A stretch of 64,000 nt of DNA. Source: Pseudomonas fulva 12-X. Lineage in GTDB: Bacteria; Pseudomonadota; Gammaproteobacteria; Pseudomonadales; Pseudomonadaceae. The notes below the pieces were generated by a model. The model saw nothing but the letters and a program-made list of their open reading frames with translations. It did no database searches and had not been told where the DNA came from. The DNA lies in the NCBI RefSeq assembly GCF_000213805.1, contig NC_015556.1:4479001-4543000 (forward strand). The letters run 5' to 3'. Position 1 is the first letter of the stretch. Each line of letters starts with the position of its first letter. Of the stretch, positions 39,617-52,607 are shown piece by piece. A program made the position numbers and the translations under genes.

Positions 39617-40351
39617 TCACTGCAAACCGTAGCGCGCCATGATCGCCGCATAGCTGCCGTCCGCCTGCATGGCGGCGATGGCGGCGTCGAAACGGCGAGC
39701 GATCTCGGCATGCTCACCGTGAGTCAGGCGAATGAGAATGTGCAGGCCGTTCTCGCTCAGCGGCATCGGCAGAAACTCAAGGTCGTCGGCTATGTCGCGC
39801 AACGCGTTGTTGAACAGAAAGCGCGCCACGTACTCATCCTCCAGCGCCAGCTCCACCCGGCCGTGGTGCACCATCTGCGCGGCACTCTCGAAGCTGCTGA
39901 CCTCGACCGTCTGCAACTGGTCGTCGGCCATGAACGCCGGCGAATAGGCATAGCCGCGGCGCACGGCGATCTCATGGGCATGCAGGTCGGCGAGCTGGTT
40001 GAAGATGACGCCGCCGCCCTTGCGCTGCACCACACGAATGCGGTTGACCAGATAGGGCGCGGAAAAATGCCCGAATGCCTCGCGATCCCTGCTGTACCAG
40101 GCAGTGATCAGCACGTCATAGTCGCCACGCTGCAAGCCCAGCACGGCGCGCTGCCAGGGCACTTCACGGTAGTCGCTGGCGTAGCCGGCACGCTTGAGCG
40201 CGGTGCTCACCAATTCCACCGCTACACCGCCGCCGGGCAGGCGCTGATCGGTGAACGGTGGCCAACTGTCGGCGACCAGACGCAGGGGCTGCGCAGCGGC
40301 AACCCATGGCAACAGCACCAGCGACAGCAACCAGACACGCCAGGTTTTCAA
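39617..40351 (-). CDS. family 3 periplasmic solute-binding protein
   Basis: A 244-residue exported protein of the amino-acid-type binding family. The signal peptide is KTWRVWLLSLVLLPWVAAAQ, followed by PLRLVADSWPPFTDQRLPGGGVAVELV, the usual opening of SBP_bac_3 domains. No transporter genes are adjacent, as is common for stand-alone members. I choose the TTG at 40351 because it fits the signal peptide; the ribosome binding site is weak and the frame extends further upstream. It converges on the diguanylate cyclase gene with 4 bp between stops. Confidence 0.85.
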   Translation of the reverse strand: MKTWRVWLLSLVLLPWVAAAQPLRLVADSWPPFTDQRLPGGGVAVELVSTALKRAGYASDYREVPWQRAVLGLQRGDYDVLITAWYSRDREAFGHFSAPYLVNRIRVVQRKGGGVIFNQLADLHAHEIAVRRGYAYSPAFMADDQLQTVEVSSFESAAQMVHHGRVELALEDEYVARFLFNNALRDIADDLEFLPMPLSENGLHILIRLTHGEHAEIARRFDAAIAAMQADGSYAAIMARYGLQ

Positions 40352-40619
40352 TTGGTGGCAAGCCCTGCAGGGTGGACGGGAAGGAAGCCGCGAAAGAACA
40401 CGGCAATAAGGCTGATAGACAAGATAGCGGCAAATCGCCAGCCCGGCGCGCGATTGACGCTTATCTGCTAGACCTGAATCGCGCAGCCACGGTTCGAAGA
40501 ATCCTCCCAGCCGGACGCGCGGCCAGGCCGGCCGCCACAGGACTCTCATGCCTTCAGGTAAACTGCGCCGTTTCGCGCCGGCCCAGCCACGCCGGCGCCC
40601 AGCGTATGAGGAACATGCC

Positions 40620-41804
40620 GTGCTTTCACCCCAGGTTGTCATCATCGGTGCCGGCGCCGCCGGGCTGATGTGCGCGATGACCGCCGCGGCCCGCGGGCGC
40701 CGCGTGCTGCTGCTCGACCACGCCAACAAGGCAGGCAAGAAAATCCTGATGTCCGGTGGTGGGCGCTGCAACTTCACCAATATGTACTGCGAGCCCGGCA
40801 ACTTTCTGTCGCACAACCCGCATTTCTGCAAATCCGCCCTGGCGCGCTTCACCCAATGGGATTTCATCGCCCTGGTCGCCAAGCATGGCGTGCCCTACCA
40901 CGAGAAGAAGCTCGGCCAGCTGTTCTGCGATAACAAATCCAGCGACATCCTCGCCATGCTGCTGGACGAATGCCAGCAGGCCGGCGTCGACCTGCGTCTG
41001 GACACCTCGGTGAGCGCCATCGAGCGCGCTGAAAATGGCTACCGGCTGACCACCAGTCTCGGCGCGGTCGCCTGCGAGTCGCTGGTGATCGCCACCGGCG
41101 GGCTGTCGATCCCGACCCTGGGCGCCACTGGCTTCGGTTACCAGATTGCCCGCCAGTTCGGCCACGAGCTGCTGCCGACCCGCGCCGGCCTGGTGCCCTT
41201 CACGCTCACCGACCCGCAGCTGAAAACCCTGTGCACGGAGCTTTCCGGCACGTCGGTGGAAGATTGCCGGGTCAGCTGCAACGGCCAGAGCTTCGTGGAG
41301 AACATCCTGTTCACCCACCGTGGCCTCAGCGGCCCGGCGATCCTGCAGATCTCCTCCTACTGTCAGCCCGGCGACACGGTGAGCATCGACCTGCTGCCAC
41401 ATATCGACCTGCCCGAATGGCTGCAAACCCAGCAGCGCGAGCGGCCCAACAGCGAGTTGAAGACCCTGCTCGGCGAGCTGTTCACCAAGAAGATGGCTGG
41501 CCTCCTGGCCGAGCAGTGGTTCGCCTCCAAGCCGATGAAGCAATACACCCCGGCGGAGCTGAAGGTCATCGCCGAGCGTCTCTCGGACTGGCAGCTGGTG
41601 CCCGCCGGCACTGAGGGCTATCGCACGGCGGAGGTCACCCTCGGCGGGGTCGACACGCGCGAGGTGTCGTCCAAGACCATGGAATCGCTGAAGTCACCGG
41701 GGCTGTATTTCGTCGGTGAGGTGCTGGACGTGACCGGTCACCTGGGCGGCTTCAATTTCCAGTGGGCCTGGGCATCGGGCTACGCCGCCGCACAATACGT
41801 ATAG
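40620..41804 (+). CDS. BaiN/HI0933-type FAD-dependent oxidoreductase
   Basis: A 394-residue flavoprotein of the HI0933/YhiN group (annotated aminoacetone oxidase or BaiN-like). The FAD dinucleotide motif VVIIGAGAAGLMCAM is near the N-terminus, followed by the family signature KILMSGGGRCNFTN and the C-terminal GEVLDVTGHLGGFNFQWAWASG. The GTG at 40620 follows GAGGAACATGCC. Reaction and substrate are unknown. It is divergent from the solute-binding protein gene. Confidence 0.88.
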   Translation: MLSPQVVIIGAGAAGLMCAMTAAARGRRVLLLDHANKAGKKILMSGGGRCNFTNMYCEPGNFLSHNPHFCKSALARFTQWDFIALVAKHGVPYHEKKLGQLFCDNKSSDILAMLLDECQQAGVDLRLDTSVSAIERAENGYRLTTSLGAVACESLVIATGGLSIPTLGATGFGYQIARQFGHELLPTRAGLVPFTLTDPQLKTLCTELSGTSVEDCRVSCNGQSFVENILFTHRGLSGPAILQISSYCQPGDTVSIDLLPHIDLPEWLQTQQRERPNSELKTLLGELFTKKMAGLLAEQWFASKPMKQYTPAELKVIAERLSDWQLVPAGTEGYRTAEVTLGGVDTREVSSKTMESLKSPGLYFVGEVLDVTGHLGGFNFQWAWASGYAAAQYV

Positions 41805-41836
41805 CCGGTAGGCGCGTTTTTTCTTAGCACATCGGC

Positions 41837-43069
41837 TCAGGCATCGACCCGACCGGCCTGCGCCTCATCCGCATAGGACACCGCTGCAGTGAACACCACG
41901 TCGGTGTGGGAGTTGAGCGCCGTTTCGAAGGAGTCCTGCACCACGCCGATGACGAAGCCGATGGCGACCACCTGCATGGCAATCTCGGTGTCGATGCCGA
42001 ACAGGCTGGTGGCCATCGGGATCAGCAGCAGCGAGCCACCGGCCACCCCGGACACGCCCGCAGCCGCCAGGGACGACACCACGCACAGCAGCAGCGCGGT
42101 CGGCAGGTCGACGTTGATGCCCAGGGTATGGGTGGTCGCCAAGGCCATCACGGAAATGGTGATCGCCGCGCCGGCCATGTTGATGGTCGCGCCCAGCGGG
42201 ATGGTGATCGAGTAGGTGTCCTTGTCCAGCTTGAGCTTCTCGCACAGGCGCAGGTTGACCGGAATGTTGGCCGCCGAGCTACGAGTGAAGAAGGCGGTCA
42301 CCGCGCTTTCGCGCAACACGGTGAACAGCAGCGGGTACGGGTTGCGGCGCATCTTCAGGTAGGCCAGCAGCGGGTTGATGATCAGGGTCACGATCAGCAT
42401 GCAGCCGATCATCACCATCAACAGCCGCGCGTAGCCGTACAGCGCATCGAAACCGGACTGGGCCAGGGTGCTGGACACGAGGCCAAAGATGCCGATCGGC
42501 GCCTGGTTGATGACGAAGCGCACCACCTGGGTAAAGGCGCCCGACAGGTCGTGCAGCATGGTGCGCGTGCTCGGCGCGGCGTTGCGCAGGAACAGACCCA
42601 GCGCGATCGCCCAGGCGAGGATGGCGATGTAGTTGGAGGTATATAGCGCCTGCACCGGGCCGACGAAGATGCTGGTCAGCAGGTTGTGCAGCACATCGAT
42701 GATGCTGCCCGGCGGGTTGCCTTCGGCCGCGCCGACATCCAGCGACAGCATAGTGGGGAACAGAAAGCTGGCGCACACCGCCAGGGCCGCGGCGCTGAAG
42801 GTGCTGATCAGGTACATCAGCAGCACCGGGCGAATGTGGGTCGGCTGGCCGCTCTGATGAGCCGCCAGGGAAGCAGTCACCAGCACCAGCACCAGCACCG
42901 GTGCAACGGCCTTCAGGGCCAGGACGAACAGCTCGCCGAGCAGGCCGACCTTGAGGGCCGCATCAGGGGCGAAGTAGGCGAGCAGAATGCCGAGCACTAG
43001 GCCGATGAAGATGCGTAGCACCAGGCTGGTGTTCGAGTAGGCGGAGGCAATGCGTTTTAAGGTATTCAT
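41837..43069 (-). CDS. sstT: serine/threonine:Na+ symporter SstT
   Basis: A 410-residue dicarboxylate/amino-acid:cation symporter family (DAACS) member with 8-9 membrane segments. [25 protein letters not shown] and [17 protein letters not shown] are hallmarks of SstT. It imports serine or threonine with sodium. It lies downstream of sdaA on the same strand; together with the serine deaminase it forms a serine catabolism unit, although a 393-bp gap suggests its own promoter. Confidence 0.95.
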   Translation of the reverse strand: MNTLKRIASAYSNTSLVLRIFIGLVLGILLAYFAPDAALKVGLLGELFVLALKAVAPVLVLVLVTASLAAHQSGQPTHIRPVLLMYLISTFSAAALAVCASFLFPTMLSLDVGAAEGNPPGSIIDVLHNLLTSIFVGPVQALYTSNYIAILAWAIALGLFLRNAAPSTRTMLHDLSGAFTQVVRFVINQAPIGIFGLVSSTLAQSGFDALYGYARLLMVMIGCMLIVTLIINPLLAYLKMRRNPYPLLFTVLRESAVTAFFTRSSAANIPVNLRLCEKLKLDKDTYSITIPLGATINMAGAAITISVMALATTHTLGINVDLPTALLLCVVSSLAAAGVSGVAGGSLLLIPMATSLFGIDTEIAMQVVAIGFVIGVVQDSFETALNSHTDVVFTAAVSYADEAQAGRVDA

Positions 43070-43462
43070 GTTGTAGACGCTGTCCAGAATTCGAGGCTTG
43101 GTTGCATTGGGGACAGGTCAGCAGGGGCATGGGCCGCGCCAACCGGGCAGGTCACTCCAAAACAACCGGCGATTATATGAGCCTGCTAACGATCTAGCGA
43201 GCTAGGGCGACAGAAGACAGGAACGAAGGGCGGCCGAGCGCAGCTCGTTCGGCGTCACGAGCTGCGGATACGGCAGCCCGAGTTCGTTGTTGACGTGGCA
43301 GAGCCGAGGCGAGCTGGCTCAGGGAGAGGGACTGGAATCAGCGCCATAAGGATGGCTTGAATGGTCATGCAGATGGATCTCACTTGTTATTGTTGTGGAA
43401 CGGGTGAAGCAGGATGCGCGACCTTCAGGCCGCGCATCCGGTAGCTTGCGCAGGCGTCGGGA
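43070..43462. other. 393-bp gap between sstT and sdaA
   Basis: I found no gene. It holds the sstT upstream region, a hairpin GCCGAGC/GCTCGTTCGGC near 43233-43253, and a GATGCGCG/CGCGCATC stem at 43413-43438 just past the sdaA stop that may end that transcript; neither has a T-tract. The part around 43180-43330 is less GC-skewed than coding DNA but I see no clear promoter. Confidence 0.5.
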
Positions 43463-44851
43463 TCAACACTCGACGATATTCACCGCCAGGCCGCCACGGG
43501 CGGTTTCCTTGTACTTGGTCAGCATGTCGGCGCCGGTTTCGCGCATGGTCTTGATCACCTTGTCGAGGCTCACGTAGTGCGAACCATCGCCATACAGCGC
43601 CATGCGTGCGGCATTGATGGCCTTCACCGAGGCGATGGCGTTGCGCTCGATGCAGGGGATCTGCACCAGGCCGCCGACCGGGTCGCAGGTCAGGCCCAGG
43701 TGGTGCTCCATGCCGATCTCCGCGGCGTTCTCGACCTGCTCGGGGGTGCCGCCAAGTACCGCGCACAGCGCACCGGCGGCCATCGAACAGGCCACGCCGA
43801 CCTCACCTTGGCAGCCGACTTCGGCGCCACTGATCGAGGCGTTTTCCTTGTAGAGGATGCCGATGGCGCCAGCGGTGAGCAGAAAATCGATGACGCCGCG
43901 CTCATTGGCACCGGAAATGGCGTGGGCGTAGTAATGCAGCACGGCGGGGATGATGCCGGCAGCGCCATTGGTCGGTGCGGTAACCACGCGGCCGCCGGCG
44001 GCGTTTTCTTCGTTCACCGCCAGGGCCCAAAGGTTGACCCAGTCGAGCATGCGCAGCGGATCTTCGGTGTAGCTGCGCTGGAAGCCGCCCAGCTTGCGCG
44101 CCAGGATCGCCGCCCGACGGCGTACCTTGAAGCCGCCGGGCAGGATGCCTTCGGTGCGGCAGCCACGCTCGACACAGCCCTGCATGACTTTCCAGATCCC
44201 CAGCAGGCCGTTGTCGATTTCTTCATCGGTGCGCCAGTGGCGCTCGTTGCGACGCATGATCTCGGCGATGCCCACGCCGTGCTCACGGCTCAGGCGCAGC
44301 AAGTCGGCACCGGTGCGGAACGGCAGCGGCAGCGTAGTGGCGTCCGGGGCGATGACCTTTTGCTTGGAGCCATCGGCAAGCACCGCCTCGCTGACCACGA
44401 AACCGCCGCCCACCGAGTAATAGGTGGCTTCGTGCACCTGCAGCCCGGCCTGGTCGAAGGCGGCGAAGCGCAGGCCGTTGGCGTGCAGCGGCAGCGCCTT
44501 GCGGATCATCTTGAGGTCGGTCTTCTCGTTGAAGGCCACCGCATGCCCGCCGGCCAAGGTGATGCGCTTGTCGGTGCGAATGGCGTCGATATAGCCAGGA
44601 ACCTGCTCGACATCCACGGTATCCGGCTCGTAGCCGCTGAGGCCCAGCAATACTGCCTTGTCGCTGCCATGGCCCTTGCCAGTGGCGCCCAGGGAGCCGT
44701 ACAGCTCGGCGACCACGCGCACCACATTGGGCATGTGGCCCTGGTTTTCCAGGGCATGGGTGAACAGGGCGGCCGCACGCATCGGGCCAACAGTGTGTGA
44801 ACTCGATGGGCCGATGCCCACTTTGAACAGGTCGAATACGCTGACGGCCAT
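43463..44851 (-). CDS. sdaA: L-serine ammonia-lyase SdaA
   Basis: A 462-residue 4Fe-4S enzyme that deaminates serine to pyruvate. [27 protein letters not shown] is the start of single-chain bacterial SdaA. Cysteines for the cluster are in [10 protein letters not shown] and [14 protein letters not shown], and the [20 protein letters not shown] stretch holds the substrate loop. It is divergent from a LysR gene across a 142-bp AT-rich region, and sstT follows downstream. Regulation by that LysR protein is likely but not shown. Confidence 0.96.
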   Translation of the reverse strand: MAVSVFDLFKVGIGPSSSHTVGPMRAAALFTHALENQGHMPNVVRVVAELYGSLGATGKGHGSDKAVLLGLSGYEPDTVDVEQVPGYIDAIRTDKRITLAGGHAVAFNEKTDLKMIRKALPLHANGLRFAAFDQAGLQVHEATYYSVGGGFVVSEAVLADGSKQKVIAPDATTLPLPFRTGADLLRLSREHGVGIAEIMRRNERHWRTDEEIDNGLLGIWKVMQGCVERGCRTEGILPGGFKVRRRAAILARKLGGFQRSYTEDPLRMLDWVNLWALAVNEENAAGGRVVTAPTNGAAGIIPAVLHYYAHAISGANERGVIDFLLTAGAIGILYKENASISGAEVGCQGEVGVACSMAAGALCAVLGGTPEQVENAAEIGMEHHLGLTCDPVGGLVQIPCIERNAIASVKAINAARMALYGDGSHYVSLDKVIKTMRETGADMLTKYKETARGGLAVNIVEC

Positions 44852-44993
44852 GGCTGTATTTTTCTTTTGTGGGTTAGGACGGATACCCGGTTACGTACCG
44901 TCGACAGGAAAAATCTAAGATCGTAATTCCATTATGTATACTGATTTATTCTTACTATATTGATTAGTAATTCTTACCTTTCAGGTATTACCC

Positions 44994-45935
44994 ATGGATC
45001 TGATCCGCCTGCGCACCCTTCGCGAACTGGCCCGTTGCGGCACCATGGCGGCGACCGCCGAGTTCCTGCACCTGACGCCCTCGGCGGTATCCCAGCAGGT
45101 CGCCCAGTTGGAACGTGAGGCCGATGTGGCGTTGATCGAGCGACGTGGCCGCGGCGTGGCGCTCACTCCGGCCGGCACCCGGCTGGTGGCCCACGTGGAG
45201 CGGATTCTGGTGATTCTCGACGAGGCGCGCTCGGAGCTGGCGCAGCTGCGCAGCGAGATCGCCGGTGAGCTGCGCGTCGCCGCCTTCCCGTCCATCGCCG
45301 TGGCGCTGGTCGCGCCCATCGTCCATAACCTGCGCCAGGCCTACCCGCGCCTGGAGGTGGTAGTCGCCGACCTGGAGCCTCAGGAAAGCCTCAGCGCCCT
45401 GAGCGCCTGGCAGATCGACGTGGCGGTGGTCGATGACCTGGCCGGTGCCAGCAAGGCGCGCCAGGAACATTACGAGCTGATTCCGCTGACCGAAGACCGC
45501 CTGCACGTGCTGCTGCCGGTCAACCATCCGCTGGCCATGCGCGCTACGCTGACCATTGCCGACCTGCAGGACGAGGCCTGGGCACTGGACTCGACCAACA
45601 GCTCGTTCGGCGAATTCATCGCCAACCTGTGCCGCCGCTCGGGCTTCACGCCGCGCATCAACGCCCACTGTGCGGGTTTCGAGATGGTCGCGGCGATGGT
45701 CGCCTCGGGCAATTCGATTTCGGTGGTTTCCGGCCTGCGCCTGCTCAGGCCCGTGGAAGGCGTCACGGCCGTGCGCCTGGCGCCGGCGATTCAGCGCAAG
45801 ATCTTTCTCGCCTACCGCAAGGGCGAGCGCGAGCACCCGGCGGTCACGGTGTTTCTCGACGAGGCGGTACGCACGGCGGGCGTGCTGGAAGGCTACCAGC
45901 GGGAGGAAGCCGAGAGCGGGTCAGGCCTGGCCTGA
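44994..45935 (+). CDS. LysR-family regulator divergent from sdaA
   Basis: A 313-residue regulator with an N-terminal winged helix-turn-helix (LRTLRELARCGTMAATAEFLHLTPSAVSQQ pattern, residues 5-60) and a substrate-binding domain (~90-295). Its divergent position suggests it controls sdaA, perhaps with serine as effector. The gap has a run of TTA/TTAC repeats (TTATTCTTAC, GTAATTCTTAC) that could be LysR boxes. I do not recognise a named orthologue. Confidence 0.88.
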   Translation: MDLIRLRTLRELARCGTMAATAEFLHLTPSAVSQQVAQLEREADVALIERRGRGVALTPAGTRLVAHVERILVILDEARSELAQLRSEIAGELRVAAFPSIAVALVAPIVHNLRQAYPRLEVVVADLEPQESLSALSAWQIDVAVVDDLAGASKARQEHYELIPLTEDRLHVLLPVNHPLAMRATLTIADLQDEAWALDSTNSSFGEFIANLCRRSGFTPRINAHCAGFEMVAAMVASGNSISVVSGLRLLRPVEGVTAVRLAPAIQRKIFLAYRKGEREHPAVTVFLDEAVRTAGVLEGYQREEAESGSGLA

Positions 45936-45945
45936 CCCGCCGGCA

Positions 45946-46650
45946 TCAGAAGCGGAACACTTCGGCGTCGATGCGGATCGGCTCGGCCACCGGCATCTTC
46001 GGTGGTTCCTGGCGCGCAGCCGGCACCGGCGTCTTGCGACGCGGCTCTTCGGCGGCAATCGGGTTGCTGCCGCTGTTCTTCACCGCGGTGGCCAACTGGT
46101 CGACCAGCTGACGTACCACGGCGCTCTGGGCGCGTACCTGATCGGCGATCGGGCCCTTGTGCTTTTCTTCCAGGTGCACCAGGCGGGTATCGAGCAACTG
46201 CCCGTTACTGCCGACCAGACGCCACTGACCCTCGAGCACAGCCGGTTGGCGCGGGCCGGAGTCCAGGCGGGTGATGGACAGCAGCACTTGCACCTGGGCC
46301 TTGTAGTTGGGGTTGTCCGAAGCCAGCACCAGGCGCTGGCTGTTGATGCGGTTGGAAAGCTGACGCAGCACCTGACGGTCCAGGTCGGTGGCCAGGCTGC
46401 CGGCCCAGCGCGAGGTCAGCGCGGGGCTCAGGCTGCCGTCATCCTGACGTTGCAGCAGGGTTTCGCGCTGCAGGTAATCGGCCACGGTGATGGGGCCCAG
46501 CAATACGCTCATGCCGTCCTTGTCCGCGGTCTTGGTGGCCGCCGGGCCGCCGTCGAGCTGGTAGAGGGATACGGGCATCAGGTGCGAACAGCCAGTCAGC
46601 ATCAGCAGACCGGTGAGAAGCAGGGTAAGAGGAAGCCGCTTAGCAATCAT
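45946..46650 (-). CDS. PqiC-like membrane-integrity lipoprotein
   Basis: A 234-residue lipoprotein of the PqiC/DUF330 family (ABC-type transport auxiliary). The signal ends in LLMLTGC with the lipidated cysteine at residue 22 (start at the ATG at 46650). The sequence VLLGPITVADYLQRETLLQR and the pattern of a beta-rich domain fit PqiC. The C-terminal ~40 residues are rich in Pro, Arg and Lys. No pqiA or pqiB lies nearby, so its partners must be elsewhere. It is downstream of parC on the same strand after a 249-bp gap. Confidence 0.8.
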   Translation of the reverse strand: MIAKRLPLTLLLTGLLMLTGCSHLMPVSLYQLDGGPAATKTADKDGMSVLLGPITVADYLQRETLLQRQDDGSLSPALTSRWAGSLATDLDRQVLRQLSNRINSQRLVLASDNPNYKAQVQVLLSITRLDSGPRQPAVLEGQWRLVGSNGQLLDTRLVHLEEKHKGPIADQVRAQSAVVRQLVDQLATAVKNSGSNPIAAEEPRRKTPVPAARQEPPKMPVAEPIRIDAEVFRF

Positions 46651-46899
46651 CAATGTCTTCCGGCTGGCGGCGGGGCCAGCGATCGTGGCAGGTGAACATG
46701 CCAATACAAAAATAGGTGAATCACCACGCCGGCCTACGCCTGCACGGTGCAAATAATCCCTGTCCACATGCAATGCGCCTGCCACCCGGCGACTTGAACA
46801 AAGGGTGGCAGATGGCCCACCGTCCGGCGGGCATGCGAGGGGCGGTATCATCCGATAAACCGCCCGTGAACTCCAGCCCCAGGCCATTGGCCAGCAGGG

Positions 46900-49149
46900 T
46901 TACTCGACCAGCAGGCCGTCCACACGCTGGAAGCCACGCGGCAATTTGTTGCCGCGCCGGCCACGTTCGCCCTTGTAGTGCTCGAGGTCATCGGCCTTCA
47001 GGGACAGGGTACGCTTGCCAGCCTGCAATACAAGGGTGGCGCCCGCCGGCAGCACGGCCAGGTCGGTGAGGTATTCCTCGCGGCTAGCCACGCGGTCACC
47101 GGGAATGCCGATGATCTTGTTGCCTTTACCTTTGCCCAGTTGCGGCAGGTCGGCGACCTTGAACAGCAGCAGGCGACCTTCGGTGGTCACCGCCGCCAGC
47201 CAGTCTTCCTCGCGGTTATTCAGCGGCCGTGGCGGCACCACGCGCGCGCCATTGGGCAGGCTGAGCAGCGCCTTGCCGGCCTTGTTCTTGGCCTGCAGGT
47301 CCTCGCCCTTGACCACGAAACCGTAGCCCGCGTCGGAGGCGATCACGTACAGCGCCTCATCATCGGGCAGCAGCACGCACTCGAAGGAGGCACCCGGCGG
47401 CGGTGTCAGCCGGCCGGTCAGCGGCTCGCCCTGGCCACGGGCGGAAGGTAGCGAATGGGCGGCCAGCGAATAGCTGCGCCCGGTGGAATCGATGAACACC
47501 GCGTACTGGTTCGAGCGCCCGGGCGCGGCGGCCTTGAAGCCATCGCCGGCCTTGTAGGACAGGCCGGTGGCGTCGATATCGTGGCCCTTGGCGCAGCGTA
47601 CCCAGCCCTTTTCGGAAATCACCACGGTGACCGGCTCGGTCGGCATCAGCTCGGTTTCCGACAGGGCGCGGGCTTCGGCGCGGGCGACGATCGGCGAGCG
47701 GCGGTCGTCGCCGTACTTCTCGGCGTCCTCGAGAATTTCCTTGCGTACCAGCTTCTTCAGCTTGGCTTCGCTGCCCAGCAGGGCCAGCAGCTTGTCGCGC
47801 TCCTTGAGCAACTCGTCCTGCTCGCTGCGCAGCTTCATCTCTTCCAGACGCGCCAACTGACGCAGGCGGGTGTCGAGGATGTAGTCGGCCTGGATCTCGC
47901 TCAGCGCGAAGCGCTCGATCAGACGCGCCCTGGGATGCTCCTCGGTGCGGATGAGGTGGATCACTTCGTCCAGATTGAGGAAGGCGACCAGCAAGCCTTC
48001 CAACAGGTGCAGGCGCTTCTCGACCTTGTCCAGGCGGAACTGCAGGCGGCGGCGCACGGTGCCCAGGCGGTACTGCAGCCATTCGACCAGCATCTGCCGC
48101 AGGTTCTTGACCTGAGGCTTGCCGTCCAGGCCGATGACGTTGGTGTTGACCCGGTAGCTGGACTCCAGATCGGTGGTGGCGAACAGGTGGGTCATAAGCT
48201 CGTCGGCATCGACGCGGTTGGAACGTGGGATGATGACGATGCGGCACGGGTTCTCGTGGTCCGACTCGTCGCGCAGGTCGGCGACCATCGGCAGCTTCTT
48301 GGCCTGCATCTGGCTGGCGATCTGCTCCAGCACCTTGGAACCGGAGACCTGATGCGGCAGCGCGGTGACCACGATGTCGCCGTCTTCGACGCTGTACACG
48401 GCACGCATGCGCACCGAACCGCGGCCGGTCTCGTAGATCTTCAGCAGGTCGGCGCGCGGCGTGATGACTTCCGCCTCGGTCGGGTAATCCGGGCCCTGCA
48501 CGTGTTCGCACAGCTGCTCGACCGTGGCGTTGGGCTCGTCGATCAGGCGCACGCAGGCGGCGGCGACTTCACGCAGGTTGTGCGGCGGCACGTCGGTGGC
48601 CATGCCCACGGCGATGCCGGTGGTGCCGTTGAGCAGCAGATTGGGAAGCCGCGCCGGCAGGGTCGCCGGCTCGTTCAGGGTGCCGTCGAAGTTCGGCACC
48701 CAGTCCACGGTACCCTGGCCCAGTTCGTTGAGCAGCACTTCGGAATAGCGCGACAGGCGCGCCTCGGTGTAGCGCATGGCCGCGAAGGATTTGGGATCGT
48801 CCGGCGCACCCCAGTTGCCCTGGCCGTCGACCAGGGTATAGCGGTAGCTGAACGGCTGGGCCATCAGCACCATGGCTTCGTAGCAGGCGCTGTCGCCATG
48901 GGGGTGGAACTTGCCGAGCACGTCACCGACGGTACGCGCCGACTTCTTGTGCTTGGCGTCGGCGTCCAGGCCCAGTTCGCTCATCGCATAGACGATACGC
49001 CGCTGCACGGGCTTCAGGCCGTCGCCGATATGCGGCAGCGCGCGATCCATGATCACGTACATGGAGTAATTGAGATAAGCCTGCTCGGTGAAGTCGGCAA
49101 GGGAACGGCGTTCGACGCCGTCCAGGCTCAGATCGAGGGTTTCGCTCAT
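46900..49149 (-). CDS. parC: DNA topoisomerase IV subunit A
   Basis: Subunit A of the decatenating type II topoisomerase. The catalytic tyrosine lies in [11 protein letters not shown] (about residue 120), and the quinolone-determining region includes [16 protein letters not shown] with wild-type-looking Ser. The C-terminal beta-pinwheel region (~500-749) is less conserved. The length of 749 residues is normal. It is downstream of parE with two small genes between, and its start is 7 bp after the aspartyl protease gene. Confidence 0.97.
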   Translation of the reverse strand: MSETLDLSLDGVERRSLADFTEQAYLNYSMYVIMDRALPHIGDGLKPVQRRIVYAMSELGLDADAKHKKSARTVGDVLGKFHPHGDSACYEAMVLMAQPFSYRYTLVDGQGNWGAPDDPKSFAAMRYTEARLSRYSEVLLNELGQGTVDWVPNFDGTLNEPATLPARLPNLLLNGTTGIAVGMATDVPPHNLREVAAACVRLIDEPNATVEQLCEHVQGPDYPTEAEVITPRADLLKIYETGRGSVRMRAVYSVEDGDIVVTALPHQVSGSKVLEQIASQMQAKKLPMVADLRDESDHENPCRIVIIPRSNRVDADELMTHLFATTDLESSYRVNTNVIGLDGKPQVKNLRQMLVEWLQYRLGTVRRRLQFRLDKVEKRLHLLEGLLVAFLNLDEVIHLIRTEEHPRARLIERFALSEIQADYILDTRLRQLARLEEMKLRSEQDELLKERDKLLALLGSEAKLKKLVRKEILEDAEKYGDDRRSPIVARAEARALSETELMPTEPVTVVISEKGWVRCAKGHDIDATGLSYKAGDGFKAAAPGRSNQYAVFIDSTGRSYSLAAHSLPSARGQGEPLTGRLTPPPGASFECVLLPDDEALYVIASDAGYGFVVKGEDLQAKNKAGKALLSLPNGARVVPPRPLNNREEDWLAAVTTEGRLLLFKVADLPQLGKGKGNKIIGIPGDRVASREEYLTDLAVLPAGATLVLQAGKRTLSLKADDLEHYKGERGRRGNKLPRGFQRVDGLLVE

Positions 49150-49156
49150 GCGTGCC

Positions 49157-49681
49157 TCATTGCAAGGTTGATTGGCGCAGCACCAGGCTGCCGCCCTTCT
49201 GACTGAATTCGAGTTGTTTCAAGGCGCTCATGCCCAGCAGGATCTCGTCGCCATCCATGCCCGGGGCGATCAACGCCGACACGTCGTGCAGCACGATATC
49301 GCCGAGCTGCAGGCGCTCCAGGCGCGTGCGGTGCGCCGTGGCGATGCCGTTGGCGGTACGGATCTGCACCGGAGCGCCGGCCTGCAGGCCCAGGTCGCTG
49401 GCGACCTGACTGGGAATCGCCACCTGGGTAGCGCCGGTATCGAGCAGAAAGCTCGCTGCCTCGCCGTTGATCTGCCCGTCGACCCGATAATGGCCGCCGG
49501 GGCTGCTGGCCAGACGCACTTCCACGTAGCCGCTGCCGTGCACCGATTCCGGCTGGCGATTGGGATGGTTCTTGTCCTCTTCCCACTTGCCGAAAAAGTG
49601 CGTGGCCAGCAGCAGGCCAGCGCCCCAGGCGAGCACCAGCATCACCCGGCCGGCCCGGCGCCCGACGGTCTGCTCACTCAC
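49157..49681 (-). CDS. membrane-anchored retropepsin-like aspartic protease
   Basis: A 174-residue protein with one N-terminal membrane segment ([18 protein letters not shown]) and a periplasmic retropepsin-like domain marked by [22 protein letters not shown], the DTGA active-site motif of TIGR02281-type clan AA proteases. I use the GTG at 49681, whose TGA-overlapping start (GTGA) couples it to the upstream phytase-like gene. The same gene is found between parE and parC in other pseudomonads. Natural substrates are unknown. Confidence 0.85.
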   Translation of the reverse strand: MSEQTVGRRAGRVMLVLAWGAGLLLATHFFGKWEEDKNHPNRQPESVHGSGYVEVRLASSPGGHYRVDGQINGEAASFLLDTGATQVAIPSQVASDLGLQAGAPVQIRTANGIATAHRTRLERLQLGDIVLHDVSALIAPGMDGDEILLGMSALKQLEFSQKGGSLVLRQSTLQ

Positions 49682-50663
49682 TGCACAGCGCCCCAGCCGC
49701 CAGCCGGCGCGGCGAAACGCCAGACGATCGGACGTTTCTCGCCGTCGCTGCGGGCAAAACTGCCGTTGTCGACGCCGATCCAGGCGCCTTGGGCGTCCAC
49801 CGACAGGGCTTCGGCCATGCCGTAATGCACCGGATAGCGGCGCGCGTCGGTCAGCGCTTCGGCAGCGAACGACCAGCAGCGCTCGACCTCGCCATTGGCC
49901 GGCGTGCGCCGGCAGATGCGATGGGCCTGGCGCTCCAGGGTGTAGAGCTTCTCCTCGAAGAACGCCAGGTCGGAGAAATCCACCGGTGCGGGTCGGCCGC
50001 CCAGCGCTTCGGGTGAGTTTTCCTCGCCGCCCTCGTTGAGCAGCACGCAACCGCCTTCGCAGCGCCAGGCATTGTTGCGGTTATGCACGATCACCAGGCC
50101 ACGCCGCTCCTTCTCCGCCGCCAGCCACAGGCGCTCGCCAGCCGGGTCGATGGCAATGCCTTCGAACAGCGCGTTGAAATTCAGCAGCATGCCGCTGGCA
50201 CGGGCCTGGCGCACCATGCCCTCGGGCAGGCTCAGCCACTGCGCGTCGGCGGCTGGCGGCACCTGCAGCACCGCCGCGCGGGCTTCGCTGACCAGGTAGC
50301 GATTGCCCCTGGCGTCACAGGCAATGCCTTCGAAATCGAGATGCCCGCCGCGCACCAGCCCGGCCATCCAGGTGCGCATGCGCAGGCCCCAGGGCAACGG
50401 CATCGACGGCGCGGGCGGAGCCACGAAACGCTCGGCCTCGGCCTGCCAGACGGTGGCCGAGGAATCGAGGCGGTACAGGCGATCATCTTCACGGTCGGAC
50501 ACCGCCCACAGCGCATCGCCGCACCAGGCCAGACCCGAGAGGTTGCCGGCATCCATGCCGTCCACCGGGTGCTCGCTGACCAGCTTGAGCTCTTCCAGCG
50601 GCGGCATGTCGGCCAGTGCCGGCGTCATGGCGGCGAGCAGCAAGGCGCCGACCAGTCGGCGCA

Positions 50664-50664
<1 letters not shown>
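49678..50664 (-). CDS. exported esterase-like phytase-family protein
   Basis: A 328-residue protein with a signal peptide (MRRLVGALLLAAMTPALA) and a beta-propeller-like phytase-esterase domain (LDFEGIACDARGNRYLVSEARAA, FEGIAIDPAGERLWLAAE). Reaction and substrate are unknown. Its ATG shares one base with the parE stop (TGATG), and its own stop overlaps the protease start, so parE, this gene, the protease and parC probably form one transcript. Confidence 0.82.

Positions 50665-52607
<1,943 letters not shown>

Noticed and set aside
46840..46865. GGGCGGT/ACCGCCC stem past parC as a terminator
   Set aside because: The stem is good but no T-run follows on the minus strand; left unannotated as a terminator.
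47455..49206. 583-codon plus-strand frame antisense to parC
   Set aside because: Composition typical of antisense frames in GC-rich DNA, no homologous segments, and parC is well supported.
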